This document shows, piece by piece, positions 1-7,146 of a stretch of DNA of 64,000 nt. A model generated the notes under the pieces. That model saw only the letters and a program-made list of their open reading frames with translations. It did not search any database and was not told the origin of the DNA. The position numbers were made by a program, and so were the translations under genes. Position 1 is the stretch's first letter. The number at the start of each line of letters is the position of its first letter. The stretch comes from Rhodanobacter fulvus Jip2 (GTDB lineage Bacteria; Pseudomonadota; Gammaproteobacteria; Xanthomonadales; Rhodanobacteraceae), in the NCBI RefSeq assembly GCF_000264315.1, contig NZ_AJXU01000001.1, positions 1 through 64,000 of the forward strand, in the 5' to 3' direction.

Positions 1-85
1 ACCATGTGACACCTCCCAGGGGATTGTCCCCGTTCAAAGGTGTCCGTCAAACCCGGGCCATCTCAGTCTGACCCCGTTCGCTGCT

Positions 86-838
86 TCAAATTGCTATTCC
101 CCCGTCCACGCTCAGCGTTGTACCCGTGACGAATCTCGCACTCGGGGTGCACAAGTAGAGCACGGCGCCAGCCACTTCCTCGGGTAGGCCTATCCGCTGC
201 ATCGGCTGAAGCCCATTCAGGAAATCGCGGCCACTTTCTTCCGCGCGAATAGCCTCGTTCATGGGTGTTTCGATAACACCGGGACACACTACGTTGATCC
301 GTACGCCTTGCGAGGCGAACTCCACGGCTGCGGATCTGGTCAGCCCGATCACTGCAGACTTGCTCGCGTTGTATATCGCCGTGCCTGGAAAAGGCCGGAT
401 GCCCAGGAACGAGGCGGTGTTGACAATGCCACCGCCGCCACTGTTCAGGATGGCGGGGATTTCGTGCTTCATGCAGAGCGCTACGCCACGCACGTTGACG
501 GCCAATACGCGGTCGATGGTGTCGGTGGTGACCTCAGTCATGGGACCGGGTTCGGGAAAGACGCCCGCGTTGTTGAACGCGAAATCCAGGCGACCGAATG
601 CCTCGACAGTCTGCACGACCATCGACGCGACGTCTTCTTCGACGGAAACATCAGCCCGCACGAAAAGCCCCTGACCACCGGTGCGCTCAATAAGCGAGAC
701 GGCTTCGGCGCCTTCATTTTCCCGTCGGCCTACCACCACGACCTTGGCGCCTTCCCCGGCAAAGGCGAGGGCGGTCGCCCGGCCAATGCCCGAGGTGCCG
801 CCCGTGATGAGAACAACTTTGTCCTGGAATGATTTCAT
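86..838 (-). CDS. SDR family NAD(P)-dependent oxidoreductase
   Basis: This 250-residue protein has the usual length of a classical short-chain dehydrogenase/reductase. The N-terminal nucleotide-binding motif TGGTSGIG, the structural NNAG motif, the catalytic YNASK signature and the C-terminal VDGG segment are all present in order. It should be a soluble Rossmann-fold enzyme that oxidises an alcohol or reduces a carbonyl compound; the substrate cannot be read from the sequence. An RGRR-like basic patch after the second beta strand (VVGRRE) would favour NADP(H). It stands alone, and the next gene upstream is only a fragment, so context gives no clue to the pathway. Confidence 0.9.
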   Translation of the reverse strand: MKSFQDKVVLITGGTSGIGRATALAFAGEGAKVVVVGRRENEGAEAVSLIERTGGQGLFVRADVSVEEDVASMVVQTVEAFGRLDFAFNNAGVFPEPGPMTEVTTDTIDRVLAVNVRGVALCMKHEIPAILNSGGGGIVNTASFLGIRPFPGTAIYNASKSAVIGLTRSAAVEFASQGVRINVVCPGVIETPMNEAIRAEESGRDFLNGLQPMQRIGLPEEVAGAVLYLCTPSARFVTGTTLSVDGGIAI

Positions 839-963
839 GAGACCACAAGATCCTGTTGGTTGAGTCCGGGGCTACCCGGAGGCGAATGGAGTTCGGCCAG
901 AGTCTGGCCTTGTGTTGACCGATCATGCGACATGGTGGGCACGCGTCGTCACGACGCCGCAAA

Positions 964-1146
964 TCATTCGTCGCCCGCAAGATCCATGCGTGCCACGCAT
1001 CCGGCGTCGAACCGGTAAATGTGGTGCACCACCGAATCGGCCATGAGCTTGCCTGATAGGTCGCGCACGACCTGCTGCACGGTGACGTCGAGACTGCCAT
1101 CGTGGTGAGGCTCGATCGACATCGGCTCGACGACTTTCCCTGGCAT
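964..1146 (-). pseudogene. fragment of an NTF2/SnoaL-like protein
   Basis: The frame encodes about 60 residues that read like the C-terminal half of a nuclear transport factor 2-like (SnoaL-like) protein: a strand with VTVQQVVRDLSGK followed by HHIYRF and an RMDL end. Such proteins are normally 110-140 residues long. The N-terminal helices that should precede this part are not in frame. The sequence upstream on the same strand is open in another frame, but I do not recognise it. I read this as a truncated or frameshifted remnant, not an active gene. Confidence 0.45.
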
Positions 1147-1529
1147 CGTTCAATTTCGTTCCCGCGTGAGATTTTGACCTTGCAGGATTCCTCGCGCGCG
1201 AAGGGGTGTATGACGTCTACGCAAGAATCCGCCGATCGTCGCGGCATGACAACGTCACGGAGCTCGAATTCCAACCCATTACGTAGCGCCGCCTCAATCG
1301 ATGCTTCATGGGCTTTCGTCAGGCGCCGGCAAGCGCGCTGCAACGACTTGCTCACGAGCACTGGCAGCGAGAGTTGCCCTGGGTCGAAGGAAGTGACGGG
1401 CAATCCACCGGCATGCGCCGTTTGCTGGAGCTGGTGGGGCCGCCCTCGAACGAGCAAGGGTCGCCACGACACGCCTGAAGATCGCGATCCAAAAACGGGA
1501 GAGGGGCTCTGGCCCGCTTAGGACAAGCG
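1147..1529. other. gap with no recognised gene
   Basis: This stretch lies between the NTF2-like fragment and a terminator hairpin. Open frames exist on both strands, as expected at this GC content, but none has a recognisable domain, signal peptide or good ribosome binding site. It may contain decayed sequence that belonged to the NTF2-like gene. Confidence 0.4.
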
Positions 1530-1554
1530 AAAGCCCGGCGCCTGGCCGGGCTTT
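1530..1554 (-). terminator. hairpin terminator of the gene at 1586-2365
   Basis: AAAGCCCGGC and GGCCGGGCTTT form a strong stem with a short loop, about 30 bases beyond the stop codon of the exported protein. On the minus strand the stem ends in CTTT, a short T-run, so the terminator would be of modest strength. Confidence 0.6.
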
Positions 1555-1585
1555 CAGGTATCAAGCGATCATTGGGCCGCTTCTT

Positions 1586-2365
1586 TTATTGTTTGTAGGC
1601 GACCAGCGTGATCCCGCGGTTGGTGGGTTTGTAGGTGGTCACGGTGGTCATCTGTTTGCCGTCCGACGAGACCGTCATCTTCGATATCGAGTTGACCTTG
1701 CCGTGCGTGTAGTCGGTTTCCTGCAGCGTGTTGCCGACCATTTTCACCGCTATCGTGTGGTGGTCGGGGTCGCCCTTTATCTCCACCGGGTTGCCGCCGA
1801 GCTTGGCCGTGTAGGACTCACCCTCGCCGTCGGACATGCTCACCGTGTCGCCATCGACCTTGTACGTGGAGGTCAGCTTGCTCTCCGACACGCTCTGGTA
1901 ACCCGCGATTTGCCACGAACCGGCCAGTGCGTTCGAGCCGGGTGCGCCGCTGCCGACGCGCGTCAGGGTGCCATGGAATGTGGCGTGTTTTCCGCGATCC
2001 GACTCGGCCACGAAGGCGGCGGTCTTGCCGTCCGGTGACACGGTGTAGGTGCGGGTGTAGACGACCTTGCCATCCTTCTTGGCGGTCTGCTCGACGGTAT
2101 GGTCGTCCACGATCTTCACGGCCATGGTGTCCATGTCCCGCCGTCCACTGATCGGCTGATCGGTGCCATCAGACGTGACGCGGATGGGAGGCGCGCAGTT
2201 GCAGGTGTACATGCCGTCCTTGAGCGTTATCACCTCCGCCGCTCCCGAGCCATGGACCTTGCTGACATCGATCTTCCAGGTGCCGTCGAAAGCACTGGCT
2301 GCCATGAGTGGAAGCGGCAGCAGAAAGGCGGTCACGACCCACGTAATGTTCATCAACCTTTTCAT
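1586..2365 (-). CDS. exported protein with two lipocalin-like halves, unknown function
   Basis: I do not recognise a named family. The start at 2365 is chosen because GAGGG lies seven bases upstream; a second ATG 15 bases earlier is possible. A clear Sec signal peptide (MKRLMNITW, hydrophobic core, then LMAASA) should send the protein to the periplasm. The mature part has two similar beta-rich halves of about 110 residues each. Each begins with a FDGTW- or LAGSW-type sequence and contains repeated short strands with V-D-D-H-T-V and S-S-D-G-K patterns, as in lipocalin-like or DUF-type small barrel proteins. A single CNC pair lies near residue 60. The gene is monocistronic and is followed by a hairpin terminator. 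Confidence 0.7.
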   Translation of the reverse strand: MKRLMNITWVVTAFLLPLPLMAASAFDGTWKIDVSKVHGSGAAEVITLKDGMYTCNCAPPIRVTSDGTDQPISGRRDMDTMAVKIVDDHTVEQTAKKDGKVVYTRTYTVSPDGKTAAFVAESDRGKHATFHGTLTRVGSGAPGSNALAGSWQIAGYQSVSESKLTSTYKVDGDTVSMSDGEGESYTAKLGGNPVEIKGDPDHHTIAVKMVGNTLQETDYTHGKVNSISKMTVSSDGKQMTTVTTYKPTNRGITLVAYKQ

Positions 2366-2584
2366 CGCAAGCCCTCGCATTGATTGCTACCGCGGCCGGG
2401 ATCCACCCGAAGCGCTCCGGTGTGCCGGAGGTACGTCCGTTTCGAGCCCCAGGTCGAGGACGGTATTCCGAGTCCGGGGCATGCGCGCGTGCTGGGCAAC
2501 CACCGCAGGTGGGCGACTTTGCCGGTAGTGAGCGGATGATGCGGGGCGGTATGGTTGCCTCGAAGTAGGGCCAGGAGTGTCCTT

Positions 2585-3460
2585 TTATTCCGGCATCGGC
2601 ACGGACCAGACCTTGCCCGTCCCGCGCTCGGTGAACCACAGGGTATCGCCGGCCGGTTCGACGCCTGTCGGGGTCTTCAGCCCATCCTTGATGACGGTGA
2701 CGTGGGCGGTGTCGCCGGTGATCGTCAGGCTGCTGATTTCACCGCTGCCGTTTGCGGCGACGAACAGCTTGCCGTTGGCGGCGCGCATGCCATCCGGCCC
2801 GTGGACGGGGGCATCCATCCAGATGTCGACGGGTGTGCCGGGCTTGCCGTCGGCGCCCACCGGCACGCGGTAGAGCTTGTTGAAAAAGACGTTGTTTACG
2901 TACAGCGTTCCGTCGAGGAAGGCGATGCCGTCGATGCCGAGCAAGCTGCGGTGGTCGAGATAGAGCTCGGGGACCTGGGCGCCGGGCGCCAGGCGGTAGA
3001 TTTTCTGGTTGGCGGTGTCGGTGATGTAGAGCGCCTTGTCCGGTCCGACGGTGAAATCGTTGCAGGTGGAGTTGTCGCCGGGCAGGGTCCAGCTCAGCTT
3101 CGGCGCGCCGGACTTCAGATCAAAACCGCGCAGGGCGGTGGTGCGGCGCACCGGGGTGGCGCCGGCCACGGGCGTCAGCTGGCAAGTCCACAAGGTGTGG
3201 GTTGCCGCATCGGCCAGTACACCGAAAAAGAAGGTGCCGGGACCGGCGGCGCTGGCATCGATGAACGGTGCTGCCGTGGTGGCGCCCTTCTTCACCGTAT
3301 AGACGTAGGGAGTACTGGCGCTGCCGACGTACAGGGTGCCGTCTGGCCCGACGGCCATGCTTTCGGGCTGCGACTTGGCGTCGTGAATGACAATCTCCGC
3401 TGCGTTGGAAGCTGAAGCGGAGGCGAGAAGGGCGAGGGCGAGGCAAACGGCGCGGATCAT
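2585..3460 (-). CDS. exported SMP-30/gluconolactonase-like beta-propeller protein
   Basis: The 291-residue product starts with a Sec signal peptide (MIRAVCLALALLASASASNA). It continues as repeated four-stranded blades typical of SMP-30/gluconolactonase/LRE-like six-bladed propellers, with D-G-T-L-Y-V and D-K-A-L-Y-I-T-D units. The segment GIDGIAFLDGTLYVNN is typical of this superfamily. AAGGA lies eight bases before the ATG. A lactonase activity on a sugar lactone is possible, but many exported propellers of this type have no known substrate. The catalytic metal ligands (Glu, Asn, Asn, Asp) cannot be assigned with certainty by eye. Confidence 0.75.
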   Translation of the reverse strand: MIRAVCLALALLASASASNAAEIVIHDAKSQPESMAVGPDGTLYVGSASTPYVYTVKKGATTAAPFIDASAAGPGTFFFGVLADAATHTLWTCQLTPVAGATPVRRTTALRGFDLKSGAPKLSWTLPGDNSTCNDFTVGPDKALYITDTANQKIYRLAPGAQVPELYLDHRSLLGIDGIAFLDGTLYVNNVFFNKLYRVPVGADGKPGTPVDIWMDAPVHGPDGMRAANGKLFVAANGSGEISSLTITGDTAHVTVIKDGLKTPTGVEPAGDTLWFTERGTGKVWSVPMPE

Positions 3461-3567
3461 GGGCGTGTCCTTTGTCGTTGTCGTGAGAGGAGGGAAGAAT
3501 GGCGAGGGCTTTCGCGGCTTCTTTCCAAGGTATGTCCTGAAACCGGCACGGTTGCAAGTGAACCTGT

Positions 3568-3595
3568 CCCGTTCTCGACCTTACCCGTTCTCGAC
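3568..3595. repeat. short direct repeat CCCGTTCTCGAC, two copies
   Basis: CCCGTTCTCGAC occurs at 3568-3579 and again at 3584-3595, a period of 16 bases. It lies in the gap between the divergently transcribed propeller gene and methyltransferase-like gene. It could be a pair of binding sites for a regulator, or chance. No palindrome is evident in the unit. Confidence 0.3.
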
Positions 3596-3745
3596 GCCAT
3601 CTCCGCAACAGCGTGGCTCACGGTACTTTTCGGGAAAACTGAAAGGGAAGAGGTTGAGCAGGGTTCGCACGTTCTCCTCTGCCGCGGTATTGAGCTTCGA
3701 CACCTCCGGAGTACGCTGCACGTTCCACCAAGGGAGGCTCGAACC

Positions 3746-4540
3746 ATGATCCAGCCCACGCGAAAGCTCCTGCTGCTTGCCAGCGCCCTGTTGTGGCCAT
3801 GCTTCGCCAACGCCGCCGCGGTGAAGACGGATACCACCGCGTCCTTGCAACAGGCCGTCAACGGCCAGGGGCGTTCCGCCGAGAACAGAGCGCGCGACCG
3901 CTTCCGTCACCCGGTCGAGACGCTGCAATTTTTCGGCATCCAGCCGCACATGACGGTCATCGAGATCGCGCCGGGCGGTGGCTGGTACACCGAGATCCTG
4001 GCGCCGTTCCTGCGCGATCACGGTCATCTGATTGAAGCGGGTTCGCCGAAGTTTGCCGACACGATCAAGGCCCATCCCGCGATGTTTGGCAACATCGAGA
4101 ACGTCGTGCCGTTTGCGCCGCCGTTGCAGGTGAATCTCGGCCAGCCTGACTCGGCCGACATGGTGCTCACCTTCCGCAATACCCACGACTGGCTGAACCA
4201 CAGCCCCGAGACGCTGGCTGTCGTATTCAAATCGGCGTTTCAGGTGCTCAAGTCCGGCGGTGTCTTCGGTGTGGTCGAGCATCGTGCCAAACCGTTTGCC
4301 GATGCCGTGGAAAGTGCGAAAGCGCTGCACCGTATTCCCGAGGACTACCTGATCGAATTGGGTCTCAAAACGGGTTTCCGCCTTGCGGCGGTATCCCAGG
4401 TCAACGCCAACCCGAAGGATCCCGAAGACATCAACGTCCACCGCCTGCCACCGAATCTGGCAGGACCGGATAGCGAGCACGCGAAACTTGAAGCGGTCGG
4501 CGAATCGGACCGGATGACGTTGCGGTTTGTGAAGCCTTGA
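3746..4540 (+). CDS. exported class I methyltransferase-like protein (COG4798 type)
   Basis: The 264-residue protein has an N-terminal signal peptide (MIQPTRKLLLLASALLWPCFANA) preceded by a good GGGAGG site. The mature part matches the predicted methyltransferase group COG4798. It has a conserved RFRHPVETLQFFGI lead-in, then the SAM-binding motif I as VIEIAPGGGWYTEIL, later a DMVLTFRNTHDW strand and a GVFGVVEHR strand. A Rossmann methyltransferase in the periplasm is odd, because S-adenosylmethionine is cytosolic. The exported form is nevertheless common for this family in Gram-negative bacteria, and its substrate is unknown. The gene is divergent from the propeller gene. Confidence 0.75.
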   Translation: MIQPTRKLLLLASALLWPCFANAAAVKTDTTASLQQAVNGQGRSAENRARDRFRHPVETLQFFGIQPHMTVIEIAPGGGWYTEILAPFLRDHGHLIEAGSPKFADTIKAHPAMFGNIENVVPFAPPLQVNLGQPDSADMVLTFRNTHDWLNHSPETLAVVFKSAFQVLKSGGVFGVVEHRAKPFADAVESAKALHRIPEDYLIELGLKTGFRLAAVSQVNANPKDPEDINVHRLPPNLAGPDSEHAKLEAVGESDRMTLRFVKP

Positions 4541-4576
4541 AGGGACCTGATTCGCGACGAAACTCAGCCACGGATT

Positions 4577-4680
4577 CCGTTCACGCTGGGCGTAGCTTGC
4601 GATAGCAAGCGAAGTTGGGGCGGCCCCTCGCGGCCACCCTTCGACTTCGGCCCTGCGGGCCTACGCTCAGGGCGAACGGG
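4577..4680. repeat. large imperfect palindromic intergenic element, about 104 bp
   Basis: The left arm begins CCGTTCACGCTGGGCGTAG and the right arm, read on the other strand, begins CCCGTTCGCCCTGAGCGTAG. Both continue into a CGAAGT-type stretch and a GC-rich centre (GCGGCCCCTCGCGGCC). The two arms can fold on each other over most of their length. This is the architecture of a REP doublet or small mobile palindrome between the stop codons of two convergent genes. Confidence 0.65.
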
Positions 4681-4758
4681 CAGGAGCTCAACTGAACTTC
4701 GTCGCTAACAGGTGAGGGGACCACCATTTCGCCGGATTCCTTTTTGCGGAAACCGCGG

Positions 4759-5115
4759 CTACGCCGGCAGACTCACGACCGGCACAAAGCCGCCAAAGAT
4801 CATGCGTTTGCCATCGAAGGGACAATCGCTGGCAGCCTCCATGCGCGGATCCTTCATGAATTTCTCCATGCCGGCGTCGCGGGTGGCCTTGTCGGGCCAT
4901 TCCACCCAGGAGAACACCACGGATTCGTCCTCCTTCGCCTGCACGGCGCGGCGGAAATCGGTGAGCTTGCCTTCGGGCACGTCGTCAGCCCAGCACTCCA
5001 GCACGCGCGTGGCGCCGAATTCCAGGAAGATGGCGTCGAAGGTGCTGGCGTGTTTGATGAACGACTCGCGGTTGGTGTCGGGTACGGCGATCACGAAACC
5101 ATCGACATAGGACAT
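4759..5115 (-). CDS. DUF1428 family protein (YbaA-like)
   Basis: The 118-residue protein starts MSYVDGFVIAVP, the typical opening of DUF1428 proteins. It contains a conserved ALEC/VLECWADDVP segment, VVFSWVEWPDKATRD and the closing KRMIFGGFVPV. These are small dimeric alpha-beta barrels related to the YCII/Dabb fold with no proven reaction. The open frame runs further upstream, but the family start and the promoter support the ATG at 5115. A TGTCGA-N17-CGTCGA promoter-like site lies 48 bases upstream, so it is likely a target of the ECF sigma factor encoded at 7147-8439. Confidence 0.88.
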   Translation of the reverse strand: MSYVDGFVIAVPDTNRESFIKHASTFDAIFLEFGATRVLECWADDVPEGKLTDFRRAVQAKEDESVVFSWVEWPDKATRDAGMEKFMKDPRMEAASDCPFDGKRMIFGGFVPVVSLPA

Positions 5116-5163
5116 GGCTGTCTCCTCGGCGGCAACGGCCACCGGAATGGCGGCCTTGCTGTA

Positions 5164-5192
5164 TCGACGAACAGCGGCGGGCGAAATCGACA
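5164..5192 (-). promoter_or_regulatory. candidate ECF42-type promoter of the DUF1428 gene
   Basis: Read on the minus strand, the site is TGTCGA, 17 bases, CGTCGA. It ends 48 bases before the DUF1428 start codon. The same arrangement occurs at 5718-5746. ECF42 sigma factors are reported to use a TGTCGA -35 and a CG(A/T)C -10, which fits both. Confidence 0.65.
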
Positions 5193-5251
5193 CGGCGGCG
5201 GGCTTTGGCGCGCTGACCGGACTACCGTTTCTCCCGGTTGCCGTCGGCCGC

Positions 5252-5629
5252 CTACTTTGCGCCGACGTGCTTCCGCACGGCCTGCATGTCGCGCACCGGG
5301 CGCACTTCAATGCTGCCGAAACACGCCCACGGGAATTCCCGGGCGATGGCCATCGCCGCATCCATCGAGTCCGCTTCAATCAAGTTGAACCCGGCCAGGA
5401 ATTCGCGCGTCTCGGCGAACGGGCCGTCGGTGACGCGGCTGATGCCGTCGCGTACGCGCAGGGTTCTGGCGCTGTCGGGATTTTCCAGTTGCTGCGAACC
5501 GTGCAGGCAGCCCTCTTGCCGCAGGGCGTCGGCTTTCTCGAAGCAGCCACGCATCAGTCGGTTGTATTCGGCGTCCGGGAGCTCGGCCAGCAAGCCGGGG
5601 TCGATGTGGATCAGGGTCAGGTACTGCAT
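5252..5629 (-). CDS. YciI/DGPF-family protein
   Basis: This 125-residue protein belongs to the YCII-related (DGPF) family. It opens MQYLTLIHIDP, carries the family hallmark DGPFAETREFLAGF around residues 68-81, and ends with an IEVRPV strand. The fold is a ferredoxin-like dimer; family members have no settled enzymatic role and are strongly linked to ECF sigma factors. GGAG lies seven bases before the ATG. It is divergent from a second DGPF gene at 5792. It is separated from the DUF1428 gene by 136 bases that contain that gene's own promoter, so the two may be transcribed separately. Confidence 0.9.
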   Translation of the reverse strand: MQYLTLIHIDPGLLAELPDAEYNRLMRGCFEKADALRQEGCLHGSQQLENPDSARTLRVRDGISRVTDGPFAETREFLAGFNLIEADSMDAAMAIAREFPWACFGSIEVRPVRDMQAVRKHVGAK

Positions 5630-5717
5630 CGCGGGCTCCGCAGCGCATCGGGATGCCGATCATGCCCGCTACGGGTGATCCGCTCAAACAGGGCCAGGAA
5701 AAATAGTTTTCAGGGCA

Positions 5718-5746
5718 TGTCGATCCGGGGCGCGTCCGTTCGTCGT
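5718..5746 (+). promoter_or_regulatory. candidate ECF42-type promoter of the YciI-VOC-VOC-sigma operon
   Basis: The site is TGTCGA (5718-5723), 17 bases, CGTCGT (5741-5746), ending 45 bases before the ATG at 5792. It matches the minus-strand site at 5164-5192 in both hexamers, in the spacer length and in the distance to the start codon. Because the sigma gene is the last gene downstream, the site would form a positive feedback loop. Confidence 0.68.
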
Positions 5747-5791
5747 CCTCCTTGCAAGCGGCCAGATCGCGCCGCGAAACGGGAGACTGGA

Positions 5792-6211
5792 ATGAAAGTC
5801 ATGGTGATGGTGAAAGCCACCGACGAGTCCGAGGCGGGCGCGATGCCGAGCCGGGAGTTGCTCGAAGCGATGGGCAAGTTCAACGAGGAGCTGGTCAACG
5901 CCGGCGTGATGCTGGCAGGCGAGGGCTTGCATCCGAGTTCGCGTGGTGCACGCGTCGCGTTTGATGGCCCGCAGCGACGGGTGATCGACGGTCCGTTCAC
6001 CGAGACCCGTGAGTTGGTCGCCGGGTTCTGGCTGTGGCAGGTGCGCTCGCTGGAGGAGGCCATCGAATGGGTCAAGCGTTGCCCGAATCCCATGCCCGGC
6101 CCCTCCGAGATCGAGATCCGCCCGATTTTCGACGCCGCCGACTTCGGCGAGGAATTCACCCCCGAGCTGCGCGAGCAGGAAGACCGCTTGCGCCAGCGCC
6201 TTGGCAACTGA
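5792..6211 (+). CDS. YciI/DGPF-family protein
   Basis: The 139-residue product opens MKVMVMVKATDESEAG, has the hallmark VIDGPFTETRELVAGFW, and ends with a helical tail (FTPELREQEDRLRQR). GGGAG lies in front of the ATG. It is the first gene of an operon that continues with two VOC proteins and an ECF sigma factor. The extended C-terminal helix is common among the DGPF proteins that accompany sigma factors. Function is unproven; the genomic coupling suggests that it acts with the sigma factor or is its main target. Confidence 0.9.
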   Translation: MKVMVMVKATDESEAGAMPSRELLEAMGKFNEELVNAGVMLAGEGLHPSSRGARVAFDGPQRRVIDGPFTETRELVAGFWLWQVRSLEEAIEWVKRCPNPMPGPSEIEIRPIFDAADFGEEFTPELREQEDRLRQRLGN

Positions 6212-6236
6212 AACAACAGCCAGCAGGAGCGACACC

Positions 6237-6644
6237 ATGAAACTGATCCCGTACCTGATGTTTCGCGAAGGAAAATGCCGCGAGGCGTTCGCGTTCTATG
6301 CGCAGGTCCTGCGCGGCAACGTTGTCTCCAGCGCGACCTATGGCGAGATGGGGCCGGACATTCCCGAGCCGATGCGGCCGCTGATCGCCAACGTCCACCT
6401 CGTGGTGGGCGGCGCTTCGATCATGGGCGCCGACGCCATGGAAAACCCCGATGGCCAGGCCACGACCTCGGTCAACATCGAGGTGGACAACATCGAGGAG
6501 GCCGAGCGCGTGTTCGCCATGATGTCGGACGGTGGGCTGGTTCGGATGCCGATGGCCGAGACGGCGTGGTCACCCCGGTTCGGCATGTGCGACGACCGTT
6601 ATGGCCAGCCGTGGATGGTCAATTGCGTGACGCCTGCGCCGTAA
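6237..6644 (+). CDS. VOC family protein, PhnB-like
   Basis: The 135-residue protein is of the PhnB/3-demethylubiquinone methyltransferase-like glyoxalase group. It opens MKLIPYLMF, with an EAFAFYAQVLRG helix, a VHLVVGGASIMGAD strand and the closing WSPRFGMCDDRYGQPWMVN. These proteins form vicinal-oxygen-chelate dimers; the metal ligands and substrate are not certain here. AGGAG precedes the ATG, and it follows the DGPF gene by 25 bases in the same operon. Confidence 0.9.
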   Translation: MKLIPYLMFREGKCREAFAFYAQVLRGNVVSSATYGEMGPDIPEPMRPLIANVHLVVGGASIMGADAMENPDGQATTSVNIEVDNIEEAERVFAMMSDGGLVRMPMAETAWSPRFGMCDDRYGQPWMVNCVTPAP

Positions 6645-6677
6645 GCCACGCACCTTCAACCCACACCAAGGACCACC

Positions 6678-7085
6678 ATGCCCCGCAATCTCTACGTCAA
6701 CCTGCCGGTGAAGGATCTGGCCCGCTCCGTCGATTTCTTCGAGGCGCTCGAGTTCTCTTTCAATCCGAAATTCACCGACGAAAATGCGGCGTGCCTGATC
6801 ATCAACGAACGCACCGGCGTGATGCTGCTGGCCGAAAACTTCTTCGCCGGCTTCACCAACAAACCCATTGCCGATGCGCGTGCCAGCACCGAGACCTTGC
6901 TGGCGCTGTCGCTCGACAGTCGTGCCGACGTCGAGGCGTTCATGGCCAAGGCGCTTGCGGCGGGTGCCACCCCGACGATCGAGTCAAAGGATTACGGGTT
7001 CATGTATCAGCATGGGTTCGCCGACCCGGACGGTCACCAGTGGGAAGTGTTCTGGATGGACGAGGCGCAGATGCCGAACGGATGA
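6678..7085 (+). CDS. VOC family glyoxalase/extradiol dioxygenase-like protein
   Basis: The 135-residue protein has the typical VOC beginning NLYVNLPVKDLARSVDFFEALEF and the conserved ending GFADPDGHQWEVFWMD, in which His and Glu are candidate metal ligands. AAGGA lies before the ATG. It is the third gene of the DGPF operon and is followed by the sigma gene after about 60 bases. Members linked to ECF42 genes are usually described only as glyoxalase-like, so no substrate can be named. Confidence 0.88.
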   Translation: MPRNLYVNLPVKDLARSVDFFEALEFSFNPKFTDENAACLIINERTGVMLLAENFFAGFTNKPIADARASTETLLALSLDSRADVEAFMAKALAAGATPTIESKDYGFMYQHGFADPDGHQWEVFWMDEAQMPNG

Positions 7086-7146
7086 GTCAGCGCGACGGGG
7101 ATCGGCACGCTTGCGGCAAGCCGCCGGGAATGATGTGATCGATGCG

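Noticed and set aside
1-85. Possible insertion-sequence edge at the window start
   Set aside because: Apart from the GTCTGACCCC motif there is no inverted repeat or transposase sequence to support it.
2824-2851. TGTCGA followed by CGTC, a possible third ECF42 site
   Set aside because: It lies inside the beta-propeller gene, the spacer is 18 rather than 17 bases, and no gene start follows.
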